From a virus, in the IMG/VR virus record IMGVR_UViG_3300005096_000014, positions 1 through 42,443 of that record: a stretch of DNA of 42,443 nt; one strand, written 5' to 3'. Under the pieces are notes generated by a model. It saw nothing but the letters and a program-made list of their open reading frames with translations, had not been told where the DNA came from and did no database searches. A program made the translations under genes and the position numbers. The stretch's first letter is position 1. Each line of letters opens with the position of its first letter. Positions 28,381 to 37,890 of this stretch are shown here, one piece after another.

Positions 28381-28743
28381 CTATATAGTAACTAATGAAC
28401 TTAACATATTGATATGGTATTCACCTTTTGTCTTGGTGAAATGAATAGTGTCGTCTGCTAAATGAGTTTGAATAGCCGGATCAGCAGGTTCATATGATCC
28501 CAAATCACTAATCTGTGATTCTGTGATAGAAATAGCACCTTGTGTAAAGTGAATTGTAGTGTCTGATATGTGTGGAGCAATAGAAGTATCTCCAGCAAGC
28601 CCAGGGATATTTTCTGAGTCAAGGACGCCCTTTGTCCCTTCTCCAATCCCAAGTGATATATGATGGATATTAAACGCCCACATCATAAACCCTTCAGGGT
28701 CGGTTCTGAAATCAGGCGGCTCTAGGTATTTTATCTGAGGCAT
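28381..28743 (-). CDS. tail-fibre-like small protein with HxxDxTIHFT repeats
   Basis: ATG 28743 overlaps the gp10-like gene's stop by 1 nt. Residues about 58-105 contain HISDTTIHFTQ and HLADDTIHFTK, two copies of a repeat, flanking ITESQISDLGSY, a phrase common in phage tail fibres. These repeats are usual in fibre shafts. The protein probably belongs to the tail needle or fibre. Confidence 0.55.
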   Translation of the reverse strand: MPQIKYLEPPDFRTDPEGFMMWAFNIHHISLGIGEGTKGVLDSENIPGLAGDTSIAPHISDTTIHFTQGAISITESQISDLGSYEPADPAIQTHLADDTIHFTKTKGEYHINMLSSLVTI

Positions 28744-30173
28744 TACCTACGCATTTCCTCGAAAGTTGCATCCATATTGATTAGGGTGAAATCATTTGAA
28801 TCAGTTTGTACAATTTCAAAGCCCCAATCAACGCCTAGCGTTCCAGGGTAATCAATATAATGTCCAGTGCTATCAAACTGCCCAAGTGAAACTTCTTTGT
28901 AGTCAGTCCACAATCCATTGTCCGTTTTATATCTCCACATAAAAACAGGCACTGAGCCAGTAGAATATGCCTTGTCACCTCTGTCAAATGTGAACCCAAT
29001 CCGGTTAAGGCGAGTATTACGACCTGAGGCAGAAGGGCGAACGTTGAACTTCCTTACATTACGAATTGGCTTGCCATTATCAGTTTTGAAGTCGATTCCC
29101 CATTCAAAGACTTCTCCAGTTGGACTGTAATCTCCAACGTAAGTTTTGCCATTTAAAAACATGTACGAATTAATAGGCATCCGCTCCCACTGAGCATTCC
29201 CCCATGTATTATCTTCGTACATTATTTTGTGCTTGTAGTCTTCAATAAAACACTTTCCGTCATCAGGGGCAAACCACCTTATTACGTGCTCTTGTTCAAA
29301 GTTTATCCCGTAAATAGACTCAGGATGTAGCAACTCAAATACATATCTCTCGATCTTATCTGAAATAACCTTAGCCACTCCACCTTCAAGCATATAGAAG
29401 CGCCTGTCATCACCATACCAATATAGCGTATTGTTGGCCTTGACTACGCTATAATCAGCTCCAGTGCCCTTATCTACCCAGGCAGACTGTTGTGTGACGT
29501 AAGTTGCAGCATCAGACCCAACTTCAACCCATACTTCTATCCCGAAGTCTTTAAATACGTACGCTTTCTCTTTCAAAACTTTTAGGTTTCTAATTTTACT
29601 CCCATCCATTTTGATGTAAAACGAAAGCGAAAGTGTTGATGAGTAATCTTCCTCATTATTTGGAGCAGATGCTCGTACTTCCTGTAACGGGTTTGTACTT
29701 AAAGATGTATCAGTCTGCCCAGCCATCAACACCTTGTTTCCAAGGATGTCTATAAAACGCGCATTTGGTGGGGTTCCGCCAAGTAATGTAACTGCACCAT
29801 TAGAAATTTTTAGCGGTATACCACCATCACACAGAATATATTTACTATTTCTATTCACATATTGAGTCCGGTCTGTTTTACTACCCCTAAAGAAAGAATA
29901 AGTGATTTCAGCAGGAGTGTCCCCTAATGTAAAGACTCTTTCATCGTCAGTTATTGCATATCCGGTGTCTTCAGGTATAAGCAAGTCTACAGCGCTATTA
30001 GCACCAGTGCTTTTCCATGCGCCGAAGCCTTGACGCTTCTCCCAGTGCATAGCATCGGTAAGCCTACCATTCCTAAGCTCAATGCTCGTCGGAATATAGT
30101 TCTCTTTAGGATCTATATTCTTCTGCAACAAAGGTGTAGTTGCTATGTTTTTTGTTATCCCACGGATTGCCAT
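28743..30173 (-). CDS. P22 gp10-like packaged-DNA stabilisation protein (tail hub)
   Basis: The 476-residue product starts at ATG 30173 (MAIRGITKNIATTPLLQKNI). Its length (P22 gp10 is 472) and motifs (NGRLTDAMHWEKRQGFGAWK, RSFFRG-like YSFFRGSKTD, YWYGDDRRFYMLEGG, VRKFNVRPSASGRNTRLNRI) match the phage stabilisation protein family, whose hexamer closes the portal channel and holds the DNA in. Context fits: between tailspike and small fibre proteins. Confidence 0.7.
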   Translation of the reverse strand: MAIRGITKNIATTPLLQKNIDPKENYIPTSIELRNGRLTDAMHWEKRQGFGAWKSTGANSAVDLLIPEDTGYAITDDERVFTLGDTPAEITYSFFRGSKTDRTQYVNRNSKYILCDGGIPLKISNGAVTLLGGTPPNARFIDILGNKVLMAGQTDTSLSTNPLQEVRASAPNNEEDYSSTLSLSFYIKMDGSKIRNLKVLKEKAYVFKDFGIEVWVEVGSDAATYVTQQSAWVDKGTGADYSVVKANNTLYWYGDDRRFYMLEGGVAKVISDKIERYVFELLHPESIYGINFEQEHVIRWFAPDDGKCFIEDYKHKIMYEDNTWGNAQWERMPINSYMFLNGKTYVGDYSPTGEVFEWGIDFKTDNGKPIRNVRKFNVRPSASGRNTRLNRIGFTFDRGDKAYSTGSVPVFMWRYKTDNGLWTDYKEVSLGQFDSTGHYIDYPGTLGVDWGFEIVQTDSNDFTLINMDATFEEMRR

Positions 30174-30179
30174 TTTATA

Positions 30180-32138
30180 TTAATAAACCCCAATAGTTTC
30201 AGTATCAAGAACCCACTTACCACCGTTGTATCTAAATGTCCATGAAGAGTATGAGCTTAGGGCAGTTCCTGCTGCTGAGCCTCCAGCATAGTCAGTATCA
30301 AAATCTACTGTACTTGCAGTTACACCTGCTTGCTTTATTTGTATCGTGAGTGGTGTACCGTTTGGAATAAGCGAGCCATACAATCCTGACGTAGGGTTTG
30401 CAAATGTAATTGCTGCTGCATCATCCAAAACACCAAGATGAAAACCACCGTTGTCCATTTCAACTGCTACTGTCCCTGTTAATGCATTCCCAATATTGTT
30501 GCTTTTAGGGATATTATACGGAGTTCTAGTCACCCAGCCAGTGATAGCCTGCACACCAGCAGTCCCATCGTAAACCTGGTTTTGTTTCTGGCCTATTATA
30601 ACAGCTTTGCTTCCTGCTGTCGTTGTAAAATTACCATAGTAATATTTTTTGTCAGTCTTCCTCGTTAGATTAGCACCGCCTAAAACAGTTAATGTATTGC
30701 TAAAACCAGTAGCACCGACTAGAGCCACATCCATTACATAATATGCGTAGTATGAAGCAGTAACATCTCCTGTAGCTGAGTCAACTGTCTCAACAGTACT
30801 GCCAGTAATCCTTTTAAGAACTGCCTCACCACTACAAGCATTAATCCTTAAGTGTGCTCCAGTAGGAGTTGCTCCTGCTGACCTGAAGTTATTTTCCATA
30901 TGTGCACCATCAATGGTGCCACTGAAACCATTTGCAATCCGAATGCCATAATAATAGGCATTCCAAATTCCAAGCCCATAAAACATACAATCATTCTGAG
31001 CAGCAGGGACGTCTATTCCATACGCTCCACCATTTGTGCGTACTCCATGGAATGATAATGCATTTGTTACATATGCACTATTGGTGTCAGTGTTCGATAT
31101 TTTAATCCCGGTACCATAATAAACTATAGTAGTGTCAATATTGTATGGTCCATACGCAGATAAATGCGTGAAAGACGACTCACCAACATTGTCAATATGA
31201 ATTCCAATTCCATCACCAAAGCCACTCACAGTAATGTTATCCATAGATATATTATTCATCCAGCCGTCACCGCCAGCTACTCTGAAGCATGTTGATAAAT
31301 TAGTCGCATCACTTTGTATAAAATCTAAATCATTAAATTCAAATTTACTTACATATGTAGTCCCACCACTCATTTTAAACTCAAGTGCAATCTCTCCAGC
31401 AAGAGCTAACTCATTTCTAATACGACACCCATTTCCCTCAATGATCTTTTTCCTGCCGTCTGAAGCAGTAAAATTATAACTTACGGGGTTTGAAAGGGTA
31501 ATCTGCCGCCTATCAGGAAATCTAAGTACACCAGGATAAGCAAGTGCCAACCATGCAGTAATTCCCTGTTTTAAAGGAATTGAAGCGTCAGTACCATCAG
31601 TAGGAAGGCTAAAATCTCGCTCCAAATTAATATTAGTTGCGTCAAAACTTACCTGGTAAGTTGCAGGCGTGTATCCAGCGGCACCAACTAGATCAGTAAA
31701 AGATGTAGTGTCACCAAGCCCAGTTACAATAGCCTTCCATGTAGGTGTTGCACCCTGGTTGATGTACAGTCCAAGCAACACATTGTTTGCATCAAGCAGC
31801 GCAAAAAGCTGGTTACGGTTAGCCTCAGTGGCTGTCGGAAGAGCAGTCCCAGAGTTCCCTTCCCACATTGTTGCAGTGTCAGAGGTTATCTTGACGTTAG
31901 GCCAGGTGAAAAGCGTGCTACCAGTTGATGTGAGACCAACCATTTTATAGTCACCGTCACCATAAAATGTCGCTATACCAAGAGTATTTGCAGTTATCCT
32001 AAACGTAGCACCAGTTTTATCCTCTGCTGTCCAGACTTCTTTATCATCGCTAGTTCCAGCAGCATAGAAATCTATAGTATACCCTGCATACTCGCTGCCG
32101 AGAGGAATTGCTTGGAATTTTGCTCCGCCGTCGCTCAC
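30180..32138 (-). CDS. tailspike: head-binding domain plus beta-helix
   Basis: The 652-residue product begins with a podovirus head-binding type domain (residues 1-100: YTIDFYAAGTSDDKEVWTAE, ATFYGDGDYKMVGL). Residues about 200-480 read as right-handed beta-helix turns (LRFPDRRQITLSNPVSYNFT, FNDLDFIQSD, NISMDNITVSGFGDGIGIHI), the pectate-lyase-like fold. The C-terminus is a beta-rich trimerisation or binding domain. It should recognise and perhaps cut host surface polysaccharide. The gene is placed upstream of the gp10-like gene, unlike P22, where tailspike gene 9 lies apart. Confidence 0.7.
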   Translation of the reverse strand: MSDGGAKFQAIPLGSEYAGYTIDFYAAGTSDDKEVWTAEDKTGATFRITANTLGIATFYGDGDYKMVGLTSTGSTLFTWPNVKITSDTATMWEGNSGTALPTATEANRNQLFALLDANNVLLGLYINQGATPTWKAIVTGLGDTTSFTDLVGAAGYTPATYQVSFDATNINLERDFSLPTDGTDASIPLKQGITAWLALAYPGVLRFPDRRQITLSNPVSYNFTASDGRKKIIEGNGCRIRNELALAGEIALEFKMSGGTTYVSKFEFNDLDFIQSDATNLSTCFRVAGGDGWMNNISMDNITVSGFGDGIGIHIDNVGESSFTHLSAYGPYNIDTTIVYYGTGIKISNTDTNSAYVTNALSFHGVRTNGGAYGIDVPAAQNDCMFYGLGIWNAYYYGIRIANGFSGTIDGAHMENNFRSAGATPTGAHLRINACSGEAVLKRITGSTVETVDSATGDVTASYYAYYVMDVALVGATGFSNTLTVLGGANLTRKTDKKYYYGNFTTTAGSKAVIIGQKQNQVYDGTAGVQAITGWVTRTPYNIPKSNNIGNALTGTVAVEMDNGGFHLGVLDDAAAITFANPTSGLYGSLIPNGTPLTIQIKQAGVTASTVDFDTDYAGGSAAGTALSSYSSWTFRYNGGKWVLDTETIGVY

Positions 32139-32149
32139 TTTATTCTCCT

Positions 32150-32989
32150 TTAATAAGCTGATTCACTAAATGTATCACTAGAATCAGACCTAAAGTTTTG
32201 TCTGGCTAAATCTGAAATAGCAATCTCAAATAGTTTAAACTGTTTATTTGCTTGGTCATCACCAACCAAATCCAGCATCTTCCAGTAAATCCCTGCATCT
32301 AAAGCAGTTCTCCATTCTGAAAGTAAGGTTGAATATCTTGAATCAGTAAGATCAAGTTGCTGTATTTTAATCGTAAAGTCAATTGAAATAGCATATGTTG
32401 ATTTGTCAGGAATGCGATCTAAATAAAACTCACGATTATAGTATGCAATATGCCATGGATGTCCATTAGTTGATGTTTTCCAAATCTTTGATTTAGACAC
32501 ATATTCTAATTTGTGGTCATGATCAGCAATCATGTATGTTCCACTTGTTGGAGTAACAGTGAAATCAGGACTGATTTCAGCAATATCTCCTAATATACTT
32601 ACAATCCTCACCATTTCAGCTTTAGCATTACCAGATGTTATGAATAATAGCCTCCCAAGATGCGAATCATTTCCATCACCAACAGCCAGGGTAATATTGT
32701 TTGATGTTGCAGCCTGAAGTGTCCCTCTTGTCCCTCCATCATAAAACGTAACATCTTGTATGCTTTCAAAGTTTGTTGGCGCAGTTATCTTTTGCAAATA
32801 AATAGAAGGGATAATAACTTTTGTTGATTCAAGCACATCCCATTCAAGTTTACTTGCAATAGAGTTCTTAACTTCCTCTAACCAGAAATCAGTCGCTCGT
32901 GCTATTAAATCAACTGAAGGATTAGAATCAAACTTATGCAGTCCTTCTAGAACTATACTATTTGCTGTTGGTGCTACTGGTATTGCCAT
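32150..32989 (-). CDS. head-tail adaptor (connector), 279 residues
   Basis: ATG 32989 follows GTGAGGTTTCA. The product contains ANSIVLEGLHKFDSNPSVDL and RATDFWLEEVKNSIASKLEW near its N-terminus, typical of adaptor proteins in phages with an N4-gp56-like capsid. A beta insertion (residues about 75-150, TYMIADHDHKLEYV) follows, then a helical end. It would extend the portal in the position of P22 gp4. Assignment rests on similarity in memory and on gene order. Confidence 0.55.
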   Translation of the reverse strand: MAIPVAPTANSIVLEGLHKFDSNPSVDLIARATDFWLEEVKNSIASKLEWDVLESTKVIIPSIYLQKITAPTNFESIQDVTFYDGGTRGTLQAATSNNITLAVGDGNDSHLGRLLFITSGNAKAEMVRIVSILGDIAEISPDFTVTPTSGTYMIADHDHKLEYVSKSKIWKTSTNGHPWHIAYYNREFYLDRIPDKSTYAISIDFTIKIQQLDLTDSRYSTLLSEWRTALDAGIYWKMLDLVGDDQANKQFKLFEIAISDLARQNFRSDSSDTFSESAY

Positions 32990-33000
32990 TGAAACCTCAC

Positions 33001-33027
33001 AAGGCAGGAGGGACGACCTCCTGCCTT
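33001..33027 (-). terminator. strong hairpin after the capsid genes
   Basis: AAGGCAGGAGG (33001-33011) pairs perfectly with CCTCCTGCCTT (33017-33027) with a 5-nt loop. On the minus strand it follows the stop at 33034 and precedes the adaptor start. No U-run follows, so it probably acts as an attenuator or an mRNA-stabilising 3' end that raises capsid gene output over downstream genes. Confidence 0.5.
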
Positions 33028-33033
33028 ATTAAA

Positions 33034-33456
33034 TTACTGTGCCATTGTGTATAGAACCATCAAGTCAACATCTCCTGAGGTTGCACCTGTAGCCGGAGCA
33101 GCAGACACAAGGATGTCGATTGTATCATCAGCAGAGTAAGTATAGTTCAGACCGACTTGGTTGCTAAGCCTACCTACTCCACCTGTCTGCCCTATAGTAG
33201 AGCTGCTGATAAAACGGTTAGTATCACTACCGTCACCAACATCCAATGCAATTAGAGGCGTTGCATTAGAGTCAAGATCAGCCGAACCTAGAACTACGTC
33301 AAGCACTGTTGCCCCTGTCGGAACTTTTACCATTTCAATAACATCATTAAGGGCCAACGCTGCTGTTAAAGTGTATGTTGCATAAACGGCAGTGACATCA
33401 ATCCCAGCCCTAGGCTGAACAGTAGAAGCCACTTTAGATGCTGTAAGTGTAGCCAT
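33034..33456 (-). CDS. probable head decoration protein, 140 residues
   Basis: The ATG at 33456 follows AAGGAGATTGAAAT. The product (MATLTASKVASTVQPRAGID) is Ala/Thr/Asp-rich and beta-like (DVVLGSADLDSNATPLIALD, NQVGLNYTYSADDTIDILVS), without cysteine. Genes of this size and composition next to an N4-gp56-type capsid gene usually code for decoration or head-stabilising proteins. A strong hairpin follows the gene. No enzymatic motif. Confidence 0.5.
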   Translation of the reverse strand: MATLTASKVASTVQPRAGIDVTAVYATYTLTAALALNDVIEMVKVPTGATVLDVVLGSADLDSNATPLIALDVGDGSDTNRFISSSTIGQTGGVGRLSNQVGLNYTYSADDTIDILVSAAPATGATSGDVDLMVLYTMAQ

Positions 33457-33484
33457 ATTTCAATCTCCTTATATTAAGCATTTA

Positions 33485-34498
33485 CTACGCATCACTTATC
33501 TGTGTGCGTGCTGTATAGCAAGCAATACTACCAAAGTCCTTGCTATTAAAAACTGGTTTGCCTGCTTTTGATGTCATTCCCCATCCAAAACCATGTTCCT
33601 CTTCATAGTCAAAAGTTGCAGAGACGACTTTTGGACGTTCACCCCAGGCCCAAACAAGAGATTGTGCACCCATAAAGATTGATTTAGATCCAGCAACCGA
33701 AGCGCCTCCCCATGTAGTTGCAATCGGCACATTTTCATGTTCATGGATTACAACTCCATCCCAAATAGCTTCAGATCCGGTAAATATTGGGTTATCCTTA
33801 CTCCTTTCAAGAGCATCCCTTCTTGCCTGAGCAAAAGTTGAGTCAAGTTTTATATCAAACATTGAATCTGGATGCAGAAGAAGAATAAAGTAATTCTTCC
33901 CATTGATTCGTATTGGCCTTAGTGGCGTCTGAGTACGATTTCCACCAGTAAGGGCCCACGTTTTAACCTGGCTAATGAACTTTGGCGTAATTTTGTCAGA
34001 TGCAGTTACACTAGCAGACGGGTCTGTAGTTGAAGTGGTAACGGTTCCACTCTGAATAGAGAAGTACCGTGTTGGAGATGTAGTTAAAGCATCCATACAC
34101 AACTGATCGACTTTCTCACTTCCCCAGTCTTTAATAGCGTCAACAGCCTCTGTATCAATAGAAAACATTGTGCGTTGTCGATCCAAAGAGCCATTATCTC
34201 TTACTGCATGCCGATATCGCTCAAGAGATAACCCAAAGTCATGTGTAGTTAGCTTCTCTTCATTTCCCTCAAGAGTCTGTCCAGAGGTTACTCCAGCCCC
34301 TTTTAGCCTCATCCTGATGCCAAAGGTAATGTTATCCCCTTTTGATTTTGTTAATTCTTCCTTTGTCTGTATGATCGACCTATTAGAGTCAGACATAAAT
34401 CTTGCGAAATATGCTTCCTTAATAGTGTCTCGATATAGCTTCTCATCCCATGCCTTTTTAGTCAGGGCATTGTCTGTTGCGAAAGCTGTTTTAGCCAT
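33485..34498 (-). CDS. major capsid protein, N4-gp56 family
   Basis: The 337-residue product starts at ATG 34498 behind AGAAGGAGACTTAAG. MAKTAFATDNALTKKAWDEK, YFARFMSDSNRSIIQTKEEL, GDNITFGIRMRLKGAGVTSG and TLEGNEEKLTTHDFGLSLER are characteristic of the N4-gp56 major capsid family (HK97-like fold). RHAVRDNG and MFSIDTEAVDAIKDWGSEKV continue the match. It forms the icosahedral shell, using the scaffold gene upstream. The family differs from the P22 coat although the portal is P22-like. Confidence 0.85.
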   Translation of the reverse strand: MAKTAFATDNALTKKAWDEKLYRDTIKEAYFARFMSDSNRSIIQTKEELTKSKGDNITFGIRMRLKGAGVTSGQTLEGNEEKLTTHDFGLSLERYRHAVRDNGSLDRQRTMFSIDTEAVDAIKDWGSEKVDQLCMDALTTSPTRYFSIQSGTVTTSTTDPSASVTASDKITPKFISQVKTWALTGGNRTQTPLRPIRINGKNYFILLLHPDSMFDIKLDSTFAQARRDALERSKDNPIFTGSEAIWDGVVIHEHENVPIATTWGGASVAGSKSIFMGAQSLVWAWGERPKVVSATFDYEEEHGFGWGMTSKAGKPVFNSKDFGSIACYTARTQISDA

Positions 34499-34516
34499 AG
34501 TACTTAAGTCTCCTTC

Positions 34517-35371
34517 TTAGATTTTTTGTAATAGTTTATCAAGATCTTCATCTGATAAATTAGGTATTTGATCAGCAGAAATACTAACGGCTGAGTTATT
34601 ACCTGAAGAGGCAACTTTGCTTGTTAATCCACTAGGTGAACTTGAAGCCTCTTCGATCCTCTTTATTGTCCCTTCTTGTTTTTCTCTCAATTTCTCAAGT
34701 TCAGATTTTAAAGCATTTGTTTCTCTTGTGCTTTTAACTTGCCTTGCATATGAAAGGATTATAGCCGGGTCAGAAGTTGCAAATGGGTCAGCTTTAAATG
34801 CCACAATATTGGCATCATTAAATCCATCATTCTTTGCTAACTCTGCTATATCATCAAGCATATCTAAAACCCCAGGAATCTGTCCTAATACAATCCTCTC
34901 ATTTGACTCTCGTTGCTGTGTAAGATGGTCCTTCTCTAACTCACTTAACGCATTATCTCTATCGATCTGAGCCTTAGTAGCTATTGAGATTTCGTCTACA
35001 GTTTCTTCTCCATAAGTTTCTTTTAATGGATCTAACTGTGACGGCTGAGTTTCAAGTCGTTCTCTTTCTTTCTTACGAAGATCACCCAACTCATTTGCCT
35101 GCCTCTGCATCAGCAACTCTTTTTCATCCAACTGTTTTTGAAGCTTTTCAAGGTCTGTAGGTTCTTTGATAGTTTCCCCACCTTCATGAGTATCATTAAC
35201 ATTGCCTTGATTCTTACTTACACCATCATCTCCATCCTTACTTACACCTTCAGCACTGCCATCTTCCTCACTAGACTGTGTCCCTTCCTCTGATGAAGTT
35301 AGCAGCTCATCGAGGTCAGAGTCATTAAGTGTTGAAACGTCAGTGGTGTCCTGAGTTATGTCATCTTCCAT
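34517..35371 (-). CDS. scaffold protein
   Basis: The 284-residue product starts at ATG 35371 (MEDDITQDTTDVSTLNDSDL) behind GGAGAAGATGTA. Residues 1-70 are acidic and Ser-rich. Residues about 72-110 form a coiled coil (LEKLQKQLDEKELLMQRQAN). The central part is helical, and the C-terminus ends LSDEDLDKLLQKI. Length, acid content and the place between portal and coat genes are those of a scaffold. No protease motif is seen. It would direct prohead assembly and then leave. Confidence 0.75.
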   Translation of the reverse strand: MEDDITQDTTDVSTLNDSDLDELLTSSEEGTQSSEEDGSAEGVSKDGDDGVSKNQGNVNDTHEGGETIKEPTDLEKLQKQLDEKELLMQRQANELGDLRKKERERLETQPSQLDPLKETYGEETVDEISIATKAQIDRDNALSELEKDHLTQQRESNERIVLGQIPGVLDMLDDIAELAKNDGFNDANIVAFKADPFATSDPAIILSYARQVKSTRETNALKSELEKLREKQEGTIKRIEEASSSPSGLTSKVASSGNNSAVSISADQIPNLSDEDLDKLLQKI

Positions 35372-35438
35372 TACATCTTCTCCTTTGGTATCAATAATTG
35401 ATAGTGTCCCATTTTAGGTCTACACTTTAATATATCCA

Positions 35439-37631
35439 TTAATTACTTTTTGCAATTAAAGTCTTCTGTATTTCTGTCTTATTCTTATTCTCTTCAACTT
35501 GTGCCCGCTGTTGCATTGTCTTCTCAATTTCACCCTTCATTTTGTCTTTGTCTGGCAAGTCGGATAACTCTACAAGCATATTAGGAGGTATTGGTAACCC
35601 CTTTCCTGCCATCTCTGACCAAATAATGAAGTTAGCATGACGTGTAGTTGGGTTCAAGGCGCTTTCTCCAACAGCTACATCATATTTTGTCAAATCAGCA
35701 TTATTCAGCAATTCATATATCTCTTCCCTCAATATCAATTCTTCAGGTTTCTTTTGTTCCTGTTCTGCACCGGTTGAACCTTGGTCTTGCATCTGGACCG
35801 CTCCCTGCATTTGACTCTCCTGCTCCTGCTGCTGCTGTTGCTGCATTTGCTGTTGCATTTGAGACATCTGAGCCTGATCCATTTGTTTCTGTCCAACCAA
35901 CTGTCTACCACCTATTTCAATCTGTTCCCTTCCACTACGATTTTCTAAAATCCTTAGAATTCGATCTGTTGTATAGACTTTTTGTATCAATTTGACGATA
36001 ATTCGACCTAATAGCCTCTTAGATAATGACAAGTTATCAAAAACAAATTCATTACCTAAAAGTCCTTGCCTCTTTCTTTCAACAATCGCTATTCCAGACT
36101 GGGAATTACTTCCATTACCCTGCATTTCGAGATTGACGTTCATGATGTCCCTAACTTTTTGGGAATCAATAGTCATCATGTTTACTAGTTCAGAAGGGAA
36201 CCGGACGCCTTGAACTTGTACCGGAACTCTATCTACACTTGTAACCTTTGAATTGAAGCCTGGAGATGAAGAGTTTTTTCTAAAAGCTTCGGCATCTTTT
36301 TTAGTCGCAAATGTCTGGTCATCATAAAACCAACCATATGCTGCCACTTTATTAAGGATATCTACTGCCTGAGAGTGACGTTTATTTATTTCTTGCTGCG
36401 AGTCTTTTGCAGGTTCAATTTTACCCCAAACCTTATTTTTCCTCTTTTTAACATAAAATGGGATTATCGGAAACACTTCGTCGAAATATTTGTCGATCCT
36501 ACGGTCAAGCAAAACATTCCCGGCTGTAGTCATAACCTCCATTCTAGTCTTTACACGAGGGACAGCTTTAATTCCATCAATAGTTTTTAACCTGGATATT
36601 TCAGCTTGAGACCAACTATTAGCTTCAAAGAAGTCATCCTCAAGGTTAATAACTACATATTCTTTTCTGTAATCCTTTCTCCACAATTCTAAAACTCTAT
36701 ACTCTTTCTTCGCAATATCGACATATTCAGGATTCATGAAGACAGTTTCTTCATTATCTGCCTTTGCATATTGATTTTCAGCGTAGTTAACATATGAAGA
36801 TCCAATATCCTTGTAAAGACCGACCTCCTTTTCTATATCATCAGCGTTTTCAGGCCACATTTGCTTAATCTTAGCCCATGACAACCACTTTTCTTTAACA
36901 ATATATTCACAATCAGAAATATCCTTTTTACTGTGAGGTCCGTATCTAACTTCATCCCAGGCATATTGCTCAATGACAATATCTCCTTGCATGTTTTTAC
37001 TGAAATCTGGGTATATGTGAATATTTCCACGTCCACCAATTAACCCGTCTTCAAAAACATCAGTTTCTTCATATTCGTAATTATTTTGTTCTGTAATATT
37101 TTTCACTACGACATTAAGAATATCAGCAACCCTAGAATCACCATCCTCAAGTGGAAAAAACTTAAAGTCAGTTCTGTTTTGTCTTAAGTATCCTGACAAA
37201 AGGTCAATCTTAGGCTCAATTTCATTAATCGTAAGAGCTGCACGATCCTTTGACTCAAGAGCACTCTTCATCTCTCTATCAGTCTTATTTGTACGTCTAT
37301 TGGCCCATTGCCCGGTCCCATCATAAAACCCTTCAGACTCTTTAGCCATTTCATGGTAATCTTTTTCGTACTCTACGGCAGCCTCATAAAGGGCTCTTAC
37401 TTCTTTTACTGCATCCTCTTTATCAAGCTTTCTTTTCTTTACATCTGATTCAAATGACTCAAGGATTTTATGAGTGTGACCATTACTTGACAATGCAGTA
37501 AGTGTTGTAATGTCAACTTCATGGTAGTGGTCCTTGTCTTTAGAGGTTACGCCATCCCAATCCTGTCTGGCATAAACAAAATGATCATGAGAGGCTCTGC
37601 CTTTGCCACTTTTCGAGGTTTTAAGTATCAC
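35439..37631 (-). CDS. portal protein, P22 gp1-like
   Basis: The 730-residue product starts at GTG 37631, overlapping the preceding small gene. Features of the P22 gp1-type portal are seen: GQWANRRTNKTDREMKSALE, PKIDLLSGYLRQNRTDFKFF, EDGLIGGRGNIHIYPDFSKN, and KKRKNKVWGKIEPAKDSQQE followed by NKRHSQAVDILNKVA. It forms the dodecameric ring for DNA entry. The C-terminal third has a Gln/Met-rich insert (roughly residues 583-635, QMSQMQQQMQQQQQQEQESQ), with CAG-like codon runs at 35810-35880. Length is close to the P22 portal (725). Confidence 0.85.
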   Translation of the reverse strand: MILKTSKSGKGRASHDHFVYARQDWDGVTSKDKDHYHEVDITTLTALSSNGHTHKILESFESDVKKRKLDKEDAVKEVRALYEAAVEYEKDYHEMAKESEGFYDGTGQWANRRTNKTDREMKSALESKDRAALTINEIEPKIDLLSGYLRQNRTDFKFFPLEDGDSRVADILNVVVKNITEQNNYEYEETDVFEDGLIGGRGNIHIYPDFSKNMQGDIVIEQYAWDEVRYGPHSKKDISDCEYIVKEKWLSWAKIKQMWPENADDIEKEVGLYKDIGSSYVNYAENQYAKADNEETVFMNPEYVDIAKKEYRVLELWRKDYRKEYVVINLEDDFFEANSWSQAEISRLKTIDGIKAVPRVKTRMEVMTTAGNVLLDRRIDKYFDEVFPIIPFYVKKRKNKVWGKIEPAKDSQQEINKRHSQAVDILNKVAAYGWFYDDQTFATKKDAEAFRKNSSSPGFNSKVTSVDRVPVQVQGVRFPSELVNMMTIDSQKVRDIMNVNLEMQGNGSNSQSGIAIVERKRQGLLGNEFVFDNLSLSKRLLGRIIVKLIQKVYTTDRILRILENRSGREQIEIGGRQLVGQKQMDQAQMSQMQQQMQQQQQQEQESQMQGAVQMQDQGSTGAEQEQKKPEELILREEIYELLNNADLTKYDVAVGESALNPTTRHANFIIWSEMAGKGLPIPPNMLVELSDLPDKDKMKGEIEKTMQQRAQVEENKNKTEIQKTLIAKSN

Positions 37632-37890
37632 TATTTAATACCCTTATAATGTCAAATAAGTAAGAAATCATTTCACTTGAATTTTTAGTTTGACTATTTA
37701 AGATAATTTCATTAACAATGGATTTCAATTCATTTGTGTCAGAACCATCTAGTTTTACTTCATAATAAATATAATCTCCAGAAAACCCAATTATTTTTTC
37801 AATATCTTTTTCACTTGAGATTACATATTCTTCCTTAAACCACGTGTGCTTATTAAGTGGATTGTCGAGTTTATAAATTGTTACAATCAT
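37621..37890 (-). CDS. hypothetical protein between terminase and portal
   Basis: ATG 37890 overlaps the terminase stop as ATGA; a TTG 12 nt upstream is less likely. The 89-residue product (MIVTIYKLDNPLNKHTWFKE) is alpha/beta, with YEVKLDGSDTNELKSIVNEI. It is probably a packaging or portal accessory gene by position only. No family recognised. Confidence 0.5.
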   Translation of the reverse strand: MIVTIYKLDNPLNKHTWFKEEYVISSEKDIEKIIGFSGDYIYYEVKLDGSDTNELKSIVNEIILNSQTKNSSEMISYLFDIIRVLNSDT

